A stretch of DNA of 40,190 bases, taken from contig JAAYIU010000071.1 in assembly GCA_012523265.1 (NCBI GenBank), forward strand, positions 1 to 40,190, read 5' to 3'. Positions 1-10,676 of this stretch are shown here, one piece after another. Numbering within the stretch: position 1 is the first letter of the stretch; each line of letters starts with the position of its first letter. This DNA comes from Bacteroidales bacterium. Its GTDB lineage: Bacteria; Bacteroidota; Bacteroidia; Bacteroidales; 4484-276. A program made the position numbers and the translations under genes. The notes under the pieces were generated by a model. It had not been told where the DNA came from, did no database searches, and was given only the letters and a program-made list of their open reading frames with translations.

Positions 1-223
1 TATCGATATCTTTGTAGGCAGCCTCCTGATCGGAAAAATGAAACCCGATGTCGCGCAGGTTGGCAGCGCCCAACAGTGCATCGCAAATAGCATGTATCAG
101 CACATCGCCATCCGAATGCCCCAACGACCCGCTGTGATGCGGGATGTGCACTCCGCCAATCATCAGTGGCCGCCCTTCGGCCAACCGATGTACATCATAT
201 CCTAAACCTACCCGAAAATCCAT
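1..223 (-). CDS. ispF: 2-C-methyl-D-erythritol 2,4-cyclodiphosphate synthase, N-terminal part (runs off the window edge)
   Basis: Reverse-strand translation from ATG at 223 reads [65 protein letters not shown], with IspF motifs GYDVHRL and GHSDGDVL. Confidence 0.93.
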   Translation of the reverse strand, partial: MDFRVGLGYDVHRLAEGRPLMIGGVHIPHHSGSLGHSDGDVLIHAICDALLGAANLRDIGFHFSDQEAAYKDID

Positions 224-242
224 AGACTACATTTTTAATTTA

Positions 243-276
243 CGAAAGTAGTTTTAAAATCACTTGAATGCACAAA
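243..276 (-). promoter_or_regulatory. putative Bacteroidota-type promoter for ispF
   Basis: On the minus strand, TTTG (plus 273-276) and TACTTTCG (plus 243-250, variant of TAnnTTTG) are separated by 22 nt, just upstream of the ispF start. Confidence 0.35.
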
Positions 277-295
277 CACTAATAATCCAGGGCAT

Positions 296-328
296 AAAAA
301 AGCCGGGAGAAATGATTTTCTCCCGGCT
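296..328 (-). terminator. rho-independent terminator at the end of the porU-porU-porV transcription unit
   Basis: Perfect 12-bp stem AGCCGGGAGAAA/TTTCTCCCGGCT (301-312/317-328), 4-nt loop, followed on the minus strand by a T-run (plus AAAAA 296-300). Confidence 0.85.
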
Positions 329-371
329 GTATTTCTATAAATTTTAAACCCGCATAGGGGGCTTTTTACTT

Positions 372-1565
372 TTAAAACTCGGCAAAGTCGAAGCTCAGGG
401 TAAAACGCAATGTGTTTTCCAGTGGGTTTTGCTGTTCCAGCGGTATCAGATACGAGAAGTCCAACCCGAACACATTGTATTTAAGTCCGGCTCCCAGGGT
501 GAAATATTTACGATTTCCTTTGTTTTTATTTTCATAAAAGAAACCACCGCGAACAGCAAAAACCTTGTTGTACCAATACTCTGCGCCGACGGAGAAATAA
601 AATTCGCGCAGCTCTTCTTCGAAGCCGCCGGGTGCGTCGTACCACGACTGGATCATGCCTTCCACAGGCCCCACATTGGGATCTCGTCCGGCTTCGATGA
701 CCCGTTGCCCGTCGATAATAATATAACCTGACGAATCCCTGGCATAGACCGGAGGGGTGGGAACGAGCAGCTTGTTAACATCAAACATAAACGACAGGCG
801 GTTGTAGTCGTCCAGATCGAGGGTAAGGCGCGGGCCGATGCGCAAGTTGGTAGGAATAAAATCTTTTTCGGTGGTAGCGTCAGAATAGGAGATTTTTGAT
901 CCGATATTGGAGATATTAATACCCAGAGCGAATTCGGCATATTCAAAGTTGCGCCAGTCGAGTTCGCGCTGATGATACACCGCAACGTCGGCTGCCACTG
1001 ACTGGCCGGGCTTGGTAGCCTGTCCGCCCACGCTCACGCCCTGTGTAAGGTTGGAGTGGATGTAACGGGCGGCAACAGCTCCCGACCAGGTTTCGGAGAA
1101 CTTACGGCTATAGGTAGCATCTACCGAGAATTCGTTAGGCCGGTAGTTACCGATAGCATAACCTTCGATGTTGGTAAACTGAATATCACCCAAAGTAAAG
1201 TAAAGCAGCGAAGCGGCAACCGTTTGCTTGTCGTCGATGCGGTAAAAGCCTGACACATACGCCAGGTTGATGTCGCTGACCAATGCGCGCAGCCACGGGC
1301 TGTACGATGCCGAGAAACCGGCTTTAGGTTCGATGAAAGCATATTTGGCAGGATTCCAGTGCATGGAGGCGGCATCGGGTGTGGAGGCAGCGCCAACATC
1401 GCCCATGGCACCCGAACGGGCATCAGAGGCTATCAGCAGAAATGGCACTGCCGTAGTGATGGTGTTGGTTTGCCCGAGATAATTGGGTTTTTCACTATCC
1501 TGCGACCAGGCCAGGTGTGTCAGCATCATACATGCAGTTACAACTGCAAGGGTTTTTTTAATCAT
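372..1565 (-). CDS. porV: type IX secretion system outer membrane protein PorV (LptO)-like
   Basis: 397 aa with signal peptide; motif FLLIASDARSGAMGDVGAASTPDAASMHWNPAKYAF typical of PorV; beta-barrel C-terminus FTLSFDFAEF; located next to porU. Confidence 0.9.
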   Translation of the reverse strand: MIKKTLAVVTACMMLTHLAWSQDSEKPNYLGQTNTITTAVPFLLIASDARSGAMGDVGAASTPDAASMHWNPAKYAFIEPKAGFSASYSPWLRALVSDINLAYVSGFYRIDDKQTVAASLLYFTLGDIQFTNIEGYAIGNYRPNEFSVDATYSRKFSETWSGAVAARYIHSNLTQGVSVGGQATKPGQSVAADVAVYHQRELDWRNFEYAEFALGINISNIGSKISYSDATTEKDFIPTNLRIGPRLTLDLDDYNRLSFMFDVNKLLVPTPPVYARDSSGYIIIDGQRVIEAGRDPNVGPVEGMIQSWYDAPGGFEEELREFYFSVGAEYWYNKVFAVRGGFFYENKNKGNRKYFTLGAGLKYNVFGLDFSYLIPLEQQNPLENTLRFTLSFDFAEF

Positions 1566-1656
1566 AAAGATCGGATTTACTTTTGTTGAAATTATGAAGG
1601 TAAACGGACATTCATTTTTAATATTGTTTTAAGCCATTGGCCAGAAACCATCGGGA

Positions 1657-4600
1657 TTAATCTGTGATAATGAGTTTCTGCACCCGTTCGGTAAACTGAC
1701 CTTTGGCGTTGCCCACACGCATGCGATACAGGTACATGCCCGGCGCCAGCTTCTGGCCGCCATAGCTGGTGCCGTCCCAGAAAATGGGTTCCATAGCATA
1801 GCCGCTGGTGGAAATCGTGTGTGATTCGAGTGTTTGTACCAGCTTACCATAAAAATCGTAAACTTCTACAGTAGCCGTCAGGTCGCCTTCAAACTGATTG
1901 TGGCGGAAGGTGAACCACGTTTCGTTGCGAAACGGGTTGGGATAGTTAAAAACATCGAGCAGGCTGACGCTGATACTGTCTGAAACAAAAAACTCCAGGG
2001 TTTTCTCCGAAGAGTTGTTAAACATATCCCAGGCGCGCAGACGCAACGTGTGCACCCCGTTTGACAATGGGCCGAGCGGCAGGGCAATGCTTCCGCTGCT
2101 GTGGTCGTCAAGCTCGGGATCGAAAAGATGGTTGAGGATCATCGAGTGATAGCTGTTTCCATCGATGGTAAGCACAATGTCGTGGCCTATGCCGGCACCG
2201 GTAGCGTTTATGCCCGATGGGTCGGAAAGACGCGCCAGAAATAGTGGCTCAGGATTGATGGCCGTACCGGGTATAAAAGTGCTGTCGTTAAGAAACATTT
2301 TGATGTCGGGGCCTTCATTATCGACCTGTGTGCTTTGTGGTGTGCCGCCCACCACCAGTCCCGAAAAGTAACCACTGGCATCGCGGGTGCTATCGATGGC
2401 ATAATAGCTCAGCTTTCCGTAGCCAAAATTATAGTCGATGTCGCGCGGGAGCATGAAGGTGTAGCTGAACCTGCCGTTTTTAACGCTTGCTTTTCCCTGG
2501 CAAAGGATGTTGTTTTGTAATTCAAAAGTATAAGGATAGCTTTCGGAGGCAGCGCCGAGTGTGGTTACCTGTTCAGGTTTGTCGTAAAGCACCGGGTATA
2601 TGGTTCCGTGAAAATCGCTAAGCATAACTCCCGGCATATTGTGCTGCTGAATGTGTCCGCTAATGGTGATGGTGCTGTTGGCGCTCAGCGTATCTTTAAA
2701 ATGAATAGCCGGCTGTCCGTTGATGGAATCGGTGATGATGTCGTGTTGTGGCAAGGCAAGCCTGAGGGCAGGATCGCCGAGCAGTGCAAAATTTAAGAGG
2801 CTGGTGCTGGTGGGCAGTTTTGATTTCATAATCAAATCGCCAAAGCGAAGGCTATTGGTACCTTGTACTGTAAAAAGTGTGTCGTAAACGCGCTGGTTGA
2901 GAACCAGGTTCACGCTGGCAAAAGCAACGCGTGTAGTTGTTAGCAGTGCGATACCGCCGCCATGCGGATTGAGCAGCACCAGCTCGCCGGCGGAGGTGAG
3001 TGCAGGATTATCATAACGACTAAACTCACAGGTAGCTGTTATTACCAGTGGCAGCCGGTCGTAGTTTTTCCAGGAGAGGATGTCGCTGATCTCTACCACA
3101 CTTTCGTGCGTAAGGCCGGTTTCGCCGCCGTGGCCGGTATAATTTACGATCAAAGCGCCTTCCTGCATCTGATCGTTAAAGGCTCTGTTGGCCTGCGGGA
3201 AAGTATTTCCGTTGGCAGTGCTTTCGAGCGGATAGGCATCGATATAAATTTTGTTGATGTTCACATCGCGGTTTTTGCGCCTGATGTCGCGCACCAGAAT
3301 CGTATCGGCCTGAAACAGGTGCAGGTTGAAATTGCCGTCGTCGGCCATAAAGCACATTTGCTTGCGCCAGGCGCCCTGGTTTCGGCTGGAAAGACGCATA
3401 TAGCGTTCTACTTTATCCACCATATCGTTAGCCTGTTGGGGGGTAACCACCGGAAATCTTCCGATACCCAGATCGATACTTCCCACCGATTCCTGACCCT
3501 CGCCGGCATCCATCATACCAAAAAAGTCGTCGGTGACAAAAGAGCCGGCATACCAATGCGAATTTTTGGCTTCAAAAGTGGGAACCATATTATGATTTTC
3601 ACCAGCGCGGTTTTTGAGATCGTAAGAAGCATCGCCAAAGAGCAACAAATACTTGAGCTTGGGCGCTGCCGGCGAGCGGTAATAAATCATGCGCACAAAA
3701 TCACGGATGGCTGACGGATCGGCTATTCCCGAACCAAACTCATTATAAATCTGGTCGGTAGTCACCACATGCACAGCCATATCATCCACCTCCTGGTGAA
3801 GTACTTTGAGCCGCTGGGCCTGCGCCAAAAAAAGCGGATGCGTAATAATGATAAAATCAGCGGCGCCAAGCTGATGCAGATTTTGATTTTCGACAGAACC
3901 CATCAATAGTGGTGAACGGTAATCGTTGGCGGTAAAGCCTACAAATTCGTTAATGGTATCGGATTTAATGATGAATTTGCATGCATCATTTTCAAAGGTG
4001 GTGTTCATCTGATAGGGTAGCAATGGGTTGTTGATATTCCAAACCTTAAGATTCGTTTCAGCATTGGCAATTACATATTGGCTAACACGATTGGGAAGTA
4101 CCTGCTGGCGATTTCTGAATGAGAAAAATTTACCATCATAAACCAAATGACTTACCACATTTACGGTAACGTAATTGAGCCATCCTGTCGAAAAATTGTC
4201 AGGTCTTAGATAGGTGATGTTAATGGTTACATCGGGGGTATCGTTAATTTTCAACCAGCGCGCTTTATTAGAAACGTTGGCATATTTGGTGACCGAATTC
4301 AACATAACATAACTCACCCTGTCGTAATACATTGAATCGCCGTTTGCACTGATTACAAACTGACTTGTCGATGCCGAGCGGGCGGCGAAGTCGGTGCTGA
4401 TGTGTGTGTTGGCGCTTACGTCGCGGTGCGGGAAAGGGAAGAAGAAGTCGTAGCTCAGCTGTTCGCTAAAGGTTTCGCCGTACCATTCGCGACCCGAACG
4501 AATAAGGTTGATGGAGTCGATTTCGTGCGTGGCATAATCGTCGTAGGTGGTTACAATATTTTCGGCTGTAAGCGTCTGTTGTGGCTGCATCTGGAGGCGC

Positions 4601-5496
4601 TTTCCGTCGATGGCTGAGGTATTAATAAAATAAAAGGCGGTATCCGAGTACTTATTCAGCGAAAATTCGTAAGCCTGCTTTATGTTGCTGTACTTCCATT
4701 GGTGTGGCGACTGGCCATAAAAGACGAAGTAGTCGCCGGCATCGAAAGAGCCATCGCCACCGTCGAACATTTCGATGGCATTTTCCTGCAGGTCGTCGTA
4801 GCGGAAGTCGTCGTTGGCCTGTGGCAACATGCCACCACCATTGCCATACACAGCAATAGCCGAAGAGGGGATGCTGCCCTGTGCCCCCAACTGCTGCAAA
4901 TGCTCCCAGGTAAGCTTGTAAATACCATCGGTGAGCAGGCCGATCTTAAACCACGTTCCGGCAGCCAGCACCGAGTTGTCGGCATAGTTAGGAATGGAAT
5001 CCCGCTTTACGCGGATATTCGCTTCGAAAGGCGATACTTCCCAGGAAAGCTCGAAGGAGATTATCTTTTCGAAATTGCCGGAGACGGCATTAAAGCGCAG
5101 CGGCATCAACCGGAAGATGGTGTGCCGCTCGCCCCGCGTCACGGCAATCTGCTCCGAATATTGTGGCGCGTCAGTGATCAGTTGTGCGTCTTCAATCAAA
5201 CGCATGTCGGCAGCTACGGTAGCCCATTTTACATTTTTTAATTCAAAACTAAGGCGCTCCGTATTTTCGTTCATCGGAATGCGCCGCGTAAAAACGGGCA
5301 GCAAGCCATAGGCATCCACGAAAGTGGCATCATCGAAATTCAGCACCAGCTCTGTCGATTCTTTTGCAGAAGCATCCCACGGCGCCGGAGCATTCCATTG
5401 CAGGATGTGATGCTCAGCAGAAACAGCCTGGCCAAAGAGATCAAAAGCTGCCGTGATGAGTAGCAGCAGCAGCAAGGGTTTATAAATATTCTTCAT
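1657..5496 (-). CDS. porU: type IX secretion system sortase PorU-like, gingipain C25-family peptidase domain (copy 1)
   Basis: 1279 aa; C25 catalytic region IVNYTGHGGETGLTHE...VITATCEFSRYDNP (His and Cys retained); C-terminal FNYPNPFRNETWFTF FlgD/T9SS-like domain. Confidence 0.88.
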   Translation of the reverse strand: MKNIYKPLLLLLLITAAFDLFGQAVSAEHHILQWNAPAPWDASAKESTELVLNFDDATFVDAYGLLPVFTRRIPMNENTERLSFELKNVKWATVAADMRLIEDAQLITDAPQYSEQIAVTRGERHTIFRLMPLRFNAVSGNFEKIISFELSWEVSPFEANIRVKRDSIPNYADNSVLAAGTWFKIGLLTDGIYKLTWEHLQQLGAQGSIPSSAIAVYGNGGGMLPQANDDFRYDDLQENAIEMFDGGDGSFDAGDYFVFYGQSPHQWKYSNIKQAYEFSLNKYSDTAFYFINTSAIDGKRLQMQPQQTLTAENIVTTYDDYATHEIDSINLIRSGREWYGETFSEQLSYDFFFPFPHRDVSANTHISTDFAARSASTSQFVISANGDSMYYDRVSYVMLNSVTKYANVSNKARWLKINDTPDVTINITYLRPDNFSTGWLNYVTVNVVSHLVYDGKFFSFRNRQQVLPNRVSQYVIANAETNLKVWNINNPLLPYQMNTTFENDACKFIIKSDTINEFVGFTANDYRSPLLMGSVENQNLHQLGAADFIIITHPLFLAQAQRLKVLHQEVDDMAVHVVTTDQIYNEFGSGIADPSAIRDFVRMIYYRSPAAPKLKYLLLFGDASYDLKNRAGENHNMVPTFEAKNSHWYAGSFVTDDFFGMMDAGEGQESVGSIDLGIGRFPVVTPQQANDMVDKVERYMRLSSRNQGAWRKQMCFMADDGNFNLHLFQADTILVRDIRRKNRDVNINKIYIDAYPLESTANGNTFPQANRAFNDQMQEGALIVNYTGHGGETGLTHESVVEISDILSWKNYDRLPLVITATCEFSRYDNPALTSAGELVLLNPHGGGIALLTTTRVAFASVNLVLNQRVYDTLFTVQGTNSLRFGDLIMKSKLPTSTSLLNFALLGDPALRLALPQHDIITDSINGQPAIHFKDTLSANSTITISGHIQQHNMPGVMLSDFHGTIYPVLYDKPEQVTTLGAASESYPYTFELQNNILCQGKASVKNGRFSYTFMLPRDIDYNFGYGKLSYYAIDSTRDASGYFSGLVVGGTPQSTQVDNEGPDIKMFLNDSTFIPGTAINPEPLFLARLSDPSGINATGAGIGHDIVLTIDGNSYHSMILNHLFDPELDDHSSGSIALPLGPLSNGVHTLRLRAWDMFNNSSEKTLEFFVSDSISVSLLDVFNYPNPFRNETWFTFRHNQFEGDLTATVEVYDFYGKLVQTLESHTISTSGYAMEPIFWDGTSYGGQKLAPGMYLYRMRVGNAKGQFTERVQKLIITD

Positions 5497-5552
5497 AATA
5501 TCTTTACGGAATTATCAGCAGTTTTATTTATCAAAAATAATTTCTTAAAAAA

Positions 5553-8500
5553 TTAGCGTGCAATTACAAGCTTACTTACCGCAGAGGTAGTGCGTCCGAT
5601 TTCATCTCTAATCTGAACCCTGTACACATACACGCCGCCGCCCAGACTTCGGCCACTGTCGGTGGTGCCATCCCAACGAATAGGCTCAGCATAGAAACCG
5701 CTGCTCAGGTTGTTTTGTTGCAAGGTGGTCAACAACCGGCCGCTAAGATCGTAAATTTCTATTTTCACTTCTGTAAGCTCGTTGGCCTTATTGTGATTGT
5801 ATTTGAACCAGGTTTCGGTGGCAAAAGGATTTGGATAGCTGTAGATTTTATCAATAATGATCTGATCGCCACCTACTACAACAAATTTGAGCGATGCTTC
5901 GGAAGAGTTATTAAAAACATCCCACACCCTAAAAGTAACCATATGCTCTCCCGGCTCCAGGTTGCGAAAGGGAAAGCGCACGTAGCCGCTGGTATACCCT
6001 TTGGCATCCGACTCGTAATAGTCGTTTAGGTTATAGGGTCTTTCGGTATTTCCATCCAGCACGGCAGTAATATCGTGGCCAATGCTGTTGCCCACAGTGT
6101 TGATGCCGCTGTGGTCGAAGACATGCGCCAGCAGCACAGGGTTTTCGTTGGTAAAGTCGCCCCAGCGGAAGGTGGTGTCGTTCATATAAAGTTCTACCTC
6201 CGGCCCCTCTTTATCGGCAAGGGTGTTTTCGTCGAACCCGCCGACGATCAGATTAAAGTCATAACCATTGGCCGTTTTCACGCCGTCTTCGGCAAAATAA
6301 CTGATTTTACCCTGCCCATAATTGTAGGCTATGTCGATGGGAACCATAAATCTGAAAGAGAAAACGCCGTCCGTCACCTCGGTTTGTCCTTTATAAATTA
6401 CATTTTTGCGCAGCTTGAAAGTGCGCACCTGGCTCGACGAATCCTGACCCAGTGTACTTTCCACCGATTCTTTGTCATAAACAATGGCTTTTAATATCCC
6501 GTTAAAATCAGATTGAACGGCACCCGTGTTATCGGTAACCACGCCTTCGATTTTTACATTCGACAATGCATTGATTGTATCGGCCACTTGTCCGGTTTCT
6601 GCAAAAGTGATAGCGGTGGTGTGCACCTCGTAATCAGGATAGGCAATTTTCAGCGCGGGATCGCCAATCAGCAGAAACTTCAAGCCGTTGCCCAGTGTAT
6701 TGCTCTCGCGTTTGGCCAAACGGATAAGATCGCCCATAGCGTAATAGGCGCTGTTATTTTTAGAGAACATTTTTTGGTAAATCTTTTCGTTGAGCGTGTA
6801 GTTGGAACCGGCATAAGTGGCACGCGCCGTAGTAAACAGGGCTATTCCGCCGCCTTTGGGATTCAGGAAAACATACTCGCCTGCCGAGGTGCGCCCGGGG
6901 TCGTCATAGCGGGCAAACTCACAGGTAGCGGTGATAAACACAGCCATCTTATCGTAGTTTTTCCAGCTATTAATATCTCCGTTTTGCAGAACGCGCTCAT
7001 GTGCCCAGCCCACTTCGCCCCCGTGGCCGGTGTAATTCATAACGAGTGTACCTTTTTCGATGCGGTTGTTGATGGCCTCATTTACATCGGGATAACGCTG
7101 CCCGCCGGCAGTAGTCTGCTGCGGGTAGGCATCGAGATAAATCTTGTCGGTGTTGTATTGCGGATAGTAGTTCTCGATAAGTTTTGCCAGGTCGTCGGCC
7201 TGATTGGTGTGCAGATTGCCTTCTTCGTCGTCGCCGACAAATGTTAACACATTGCGCCAGTCGTCCATGCACTTGCGGCTGGTGGCATAATGCATTACCT
7301 TGTCCACACTTCGCTTGGCTTCTTCAGGCGTGGCTACCACAAAGCGTCCGATGCCGATATCTACCAAATCTCTTTCGCTCACACTTTCGTTGGGATCGAG
7401 AAACCCGAAATAGTCGTCGGTAGCAAAGGAGGCGATATACGAAATGGAGTTGACCGATTCGTAGGTCGGGACAAAGTTGGTGTTGTTTTGCAGGCGGTCT
7501 TTGTAGTCGTAGGAAGCATCACCAAAAAGCAGCAGATAGCTTGGCATCACCTCGCCATTGCCGGCGCGGGTATAAAACATGCGCATCATCTCTTTGATGG
7601 CTGTAATATCCTGCGCTCCCGACGAAAATTCGTTGTACACTGCCTGTGGCGTAGTGACCATTACCGTCAGGTTAGAAAAATCGCGGTGGAAATCGGCCAG
7701 GCGGTCGGCCTGCTCCAGAAAGTCGGGATGTGAAACGATGACGTAGTCGATGTTGCGCTGCGCGTGCAGGTTTTGGTTGGTAATAGTTCCGGCGGCTTCA
7801 GCCGTTAGAAACTGGCTGCCGTCGAAAGCCATAAATTCGCGGATCACGGGAGTTTCGAGCTTGAAGCGCAGCGTGTTATTTTGCGCTGTGGTTTGCACCT
7901 GATGCGCGTCGGTGGGTGATGTTACCTCCCACACAGTAATGCCGGAGCCTGCATTCCCGAGTACAAATTGAGTAATGTCTCCTTCCCCAAATGTGTCTGT
8001 ATTTCTAAAATCCATTTGCGCCCCGCTGAAAACCAGATTGCGCACCACGTTCAGTTCGATGTAGTCGAGCCAGCCAATGGAGCTGCTCACGGATTTGTTG
8101 TATTTGAGGCCGACGTTAACATCGCTGTCCGAAATCTCCAGCCGTCTTGTAATGGTATTGTCTTTGGCATAATCGCCTTGTGACGTTTCGGGAGCACCCT
8201 GTATGGGTATGGTTGCAACATTGTCGCCATTCATCGAAACTGTAAATGATGAAGAGACTACTGATTTCGCCACAGCTCTTATCATCAAGGTGTGTTGCGC
8301 TGAGGTAACAATATTGGGAAACGAAAAAGCAAAGTTGTGGGTTGTCTGCACGTCAAAGACCTCGCCCAGCCACTGGCGACCGGTTTTATAAATGCTCAGA
8401 TTGTCCCGCTCATGAAACTTGTGATCGGCAAAAGTAGTGGCCTCGTGTGTAGCGGCCTGGGTAGCCTGCGGCAGCATAGCGATGCGTTTTCCTTCGCCGG

Positions 8501-9365
8501 CTTTTATGGTAATAAAATAATAGGTGTGATCGGAATAAATGTTTTGCTGATGATCAAATTTCAACGCGCTGGGATTGTACTTCCAGGCGTGCGGCGACTG
8601 GCCATAAAACAGGAAATAGTCGCCCGGATCGAAACGGCCGTCGCCGCCATCCATCATTTGAATAGCGTTTTCTATCAGGTCGTCGGGGCGATATTCGCTG
8701 TTGGCTTCGGGCAGCATGCCGCCGCCATTGCCGTAAAGGCGCACTGTGGCCGAACTCACGCCGGAAAGATTCATCCCCATTTGCGCAAGCTGCTCATAGG
8801 TAACTTTGTAAATGCCGGTTTCCTGCACACTTATCCTGAACCACTCGCCACTGGCCAACACCGAGTTGGCGGCGTACTCCTTGGCGGCTGTTGTATTTTT
8901 TAATCCCTCCTTGGGCGTCAGCTCCAAATCGAACGCCACCAGTTTTTCGTATTTCCCGCTAAGCATGTTCAGCCTGAAGGGGAGCAGATGCACCATGGCA
9001 ACCGATACACCACGTGCACCGGCAATGTGGCTTTGCGGCTCGATGGCCGGCGTTATCATCAAAAGATTATCTATCAGCATCAGCTCGTCAGAAGTCAAAG
9101 GCAGGTATTCGGCATTGAGCAGTTTGGCTTCCACCGAGGTTGCTGCATTCTCCAGGGGCATCGCGATTGAAAACAGTGGCAGATTTGCGGATTGGCTTCC
9201 ATAGTCAGCACCGGTAAAAAATAAACGCGAAACTACAGGCGCCTCGGGGGTGGCCTGTTGATGTATGGTATGCCACTGGAGCTGGTAATGTTGCACCAGC
9301 TCGCCGGCCGATGCCACGGCTGAAACCAACACCAGAAAAACTGTAAAAAAGTGACGATTGATCAT
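5553..9365 (-). CDS. porU: type IX secretion system sortase PorU-like, C25 peptidase domain (copy 2)
   Basis: 1270 aa; VMNYTGHGGEVGWAHE...FITATCEFARYDDPGRTSAGE; C-terminal SYPNPFATETWFKYNHN; colinear with copy 1. Confidence 0.88.
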   Translation of the reverse strand: MINRHFFTVFLVLVSAVASAGELVQHYQLQWHTIHQQATPEAPVVSRLFFTGADYGSQSANLPLFSIAMPLENAATSVEAKLLNAEYLPLTSDELMLIDNLLMITPAIEPQSHIAGARGVSVAMVHLLPFRLNMLSGKYEKLVAFDLELTPKEGLKNTTAAKEYAANSVLASGEWFRISVQETGIYKVTYEQLAQMGMNLSGVSSATVRLYGNGGGMLPEANSEYRPDDLIENAIQMMDGGDGRFDPGDYFLFYGQSPHAWKYNPSALKFDHQQNIYSDHTYYFITIKAGEGKRIAMLPQATQAATHEATTFADHKFHERDNLSIYKTGRQWLGEVFDVQTTHNFAFSFPNIVTSAQHTLMIRAVAKSVVSSSFTVSMNGDNVATIPIQGAPETSQGDYAKDNTITRRLEISDSDVNVGLKYNKSVSSSIGWLDYIELNVVRNLVFSGAQMDFRNTDTFGEGDITQFVLGNAGSGITVWEVTSPTDAHQVQTTAQNNTLRFKLETPVIREFMAFDGSQFLTAEAAGTITNQNLHAQRNIDYVIVSHPDFLEQADRLADFHRDFSNLTVMVTTPQAVYNEFSSGAQDITAIKEMMRMFYTRAGNGEVMPSYLLLFGDASYDYKDRLQNNTNFVPTYESVNSISYIASFATDDYFGFLDPNESVSERDLVDIGIGRFVVATPEEAKRSVDKVMHYATSRKCMDDWRNVLTFVGDDEEGNLHTNQADDLAKLIENYYPQYNTDKIYLDAYPQQTTAGGQRYPDVNEAINNRIEKGTLVMNYTGHGGEVGWAHERVLQNGDINSWKNYDKMAVFITATCEFARYDDPGRTSAGEYVFLNPKGGGIALFTTARATYAGSNYTLNEKIYQKMFSKNNSAYYAMGDLIRLAKRESNTLGNGLKFLLIGDPALKIAYPDYEVHTTAITFAETGQVADTINALSNVKIEGVVTDNTGAVQSDFNGILKAIVYDKESVESTLGQDSSSQVRTFKLRKNVIYKGQTEVTDGVFSFRFMVPIDIAYNYGQGKISYFAEDGVKTANGYDFNLIVGGFDENTLADKEGPEVELYMNDTTFRWGDFTNENPVLLAHVFDHSGINTVGNSIGHDITAVLDGNTERPYNLNDYYESDAKGYTSGYVRFPFRNLEPGEHMVTFRVWDVFNNSSEASLKFVVVGGDQIIIDKIYSYPNPFATETWFKYNHNKANELTEVKIEIYDLSGRLLTTLQQNNLSSGFYAEPIRWDGTTDSGRSLGGGVYVYRVQIRDEIGRTTSAVSKLVIAR

Positions 9366-9540
9366 AAGATTATTATTTTATTAATAAAAGAGCCAACAAC
9401 ATGAGACAGACTATTGTTTATGGGAGCTTTACTGCCAATGCTGCTGACTATTGCCCGGTAACTACCTGTAATTAACACTTTGAAAAACGAAACTTTCGGG
9501 GCAATATTGCCGTTTTTTCCGTTTGCGTTCTTGCTGCGCT

Positions 9541-9548
9541 TATATTTG
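9541..9548 (+). promoter_or_regulatory. putative -7 box (TATATTTG) for the porP/sprF-gldJ unit
   Basis: Matches the Bacteroidota TAnnTTTG -7 consensus about 100 bp upstream of the porP/sprF start; the -33 element is not well positioned. Confidence 0.35.
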
Positions 9549-9647
9549 CACGCTGAACGCATCAGAAGGATTGTTGTTAAAATATCCCGAAAAATAAAGA
9601 GTTAATAATCAAGTGAAAGGTTGCGTAACATCTCCGGAATGGTCATC

Positions 9648-10646
9648 ATGAAAAAGCTCCAAAAGCTTTCTGTCCTGCTGTTATTAATTGTTCTGGCTGC
9701 TACTATGCAGGCTCAGGATTACACCTATTCACAGTTTTATGCCAATCCGGTTTACCTCAACCCTGCCCTTGCCGGCTCCGCCTATTGCCCGCGCATTACG
9801 CTCAACTACCGCAACCAGTGGCCGCAGTTGCCGGCGTCGTTTGTTTCGTACAGCGCTGCCTACGACCAGCATGTCGATTTTATCTCCGGCGGCGTGGGCG
9901 TGCAGTTTCAATACGATAAAAGCGGCCAGGCAGCTATCCGTCAGTTTCGCCTTGGCGGGATGTATGCTTACCGGCTCGACATCGCCGAGCGGTGGCAGGC
10001 AAGCATGGCCCTCGAAGCGGCCTTTGGCCAACGGGGCGTCAGTTGGGACGACCTCGTTTTTGCTTCACGCATCGACCCGGCAAGCGGCAACCTGCTCCCA
10101 TCGGGGCCTCCCCCCGACAACTTTCGCGACAACGTCAACTACGCAGATTTTGCAGCCGGCTTTGTGGTAGGTTTTGATGAGAAAATTTTTCTGGGTGGCG
10201 CCGTGCATCATCTCACCACGCCTGACGTAGGCTTCATTAGCGAAAGCGACAACAAGCTGCCGATGAAAATTACGGTACACGCCGGGGCAAATATCGAAAG
10301 TGGCGGCCGCCGCAGCTACCGGAGCCGCGGGCCGGAACTAACCATTTCGCCCAATATTCTGTATCAGCAGCAAGGCGACTTCCGTCAGCTCAATATTGGC
10401 ACCTATTTTACGTTTGCACCTTTTGTTGGCGGCCTTTGGTATCGCCATGCGTTCGAAAATGCCGATGCCGTCATCGTACTGCTGGGATTACAATACAACA
10501 ATCTGAAGTTCGGTTACAGTTTCGACTACACTGTCTCCACACTGGCTATAGCCAGTGGTGGAGCACACGAAATATCTGTCGGCTGGCTTTTTGATTGCGA
10601 CAAAAAAAGTAACCGTTCCAGAGCAATAAAGTGTCCATCGTTTTAG
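9648..10646 (+). CDS. PorP/SprF family T9SS outer membrane protein
   Basis: MKKLQKLSVLLLLIVLAATMQAQDYTYSQFYANPVYLNPALAGSAYCPRITLNYRNQWPQL; the YSQFY-NPVYLNPALAG motif is the PorP/SprF hallmark. Start set at the internal ATG 9648 because the signal peptide begins there. Confidence 0.9.
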   Translation: MKKLQKLSVLLLLIVLAATMQAQDYTYSQFYANPVYLNPALAGSAYCPRITLNYRNQWPQLPASFVSYSAAYDQHVDFISGGVGVQFQYDKSGQAAIRQFRLGGMYAYRLDIAERWQASMALEAAFGQRGVSWDDLVFASRIDPASGNLLPSGPPPDNFRDNVNYADFAAGFVVGFDEKIFLGGAVHHLTTPDVGFISESDNKLPMKITVHAGANIESGGRRSYRSRGPELTISPNILYQQQGDFRQLNIGTYFTFAPFVGGLWYRHAFENADAVIVLLGLQYNNLKFGYSFDYTVSTLAIASGGAHEISVGWLFDCDKKSNRSRAIKCPSF

Positions 10647-10676
10647 TTAATTAAACCTATTTGCAAAAAAATCTTA

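Noticed and set aside
2962-3714. 250-aa ORF on the plus strand
   Set aside because: Lies entirely antisense within porU copy 1, with no recognisable domain; shadow ORF of a long GC-rich coding frame.
6513-7247. 244-aa ORF on the plus strand
   Set aside because: Antisense shadow of porU copy 2.
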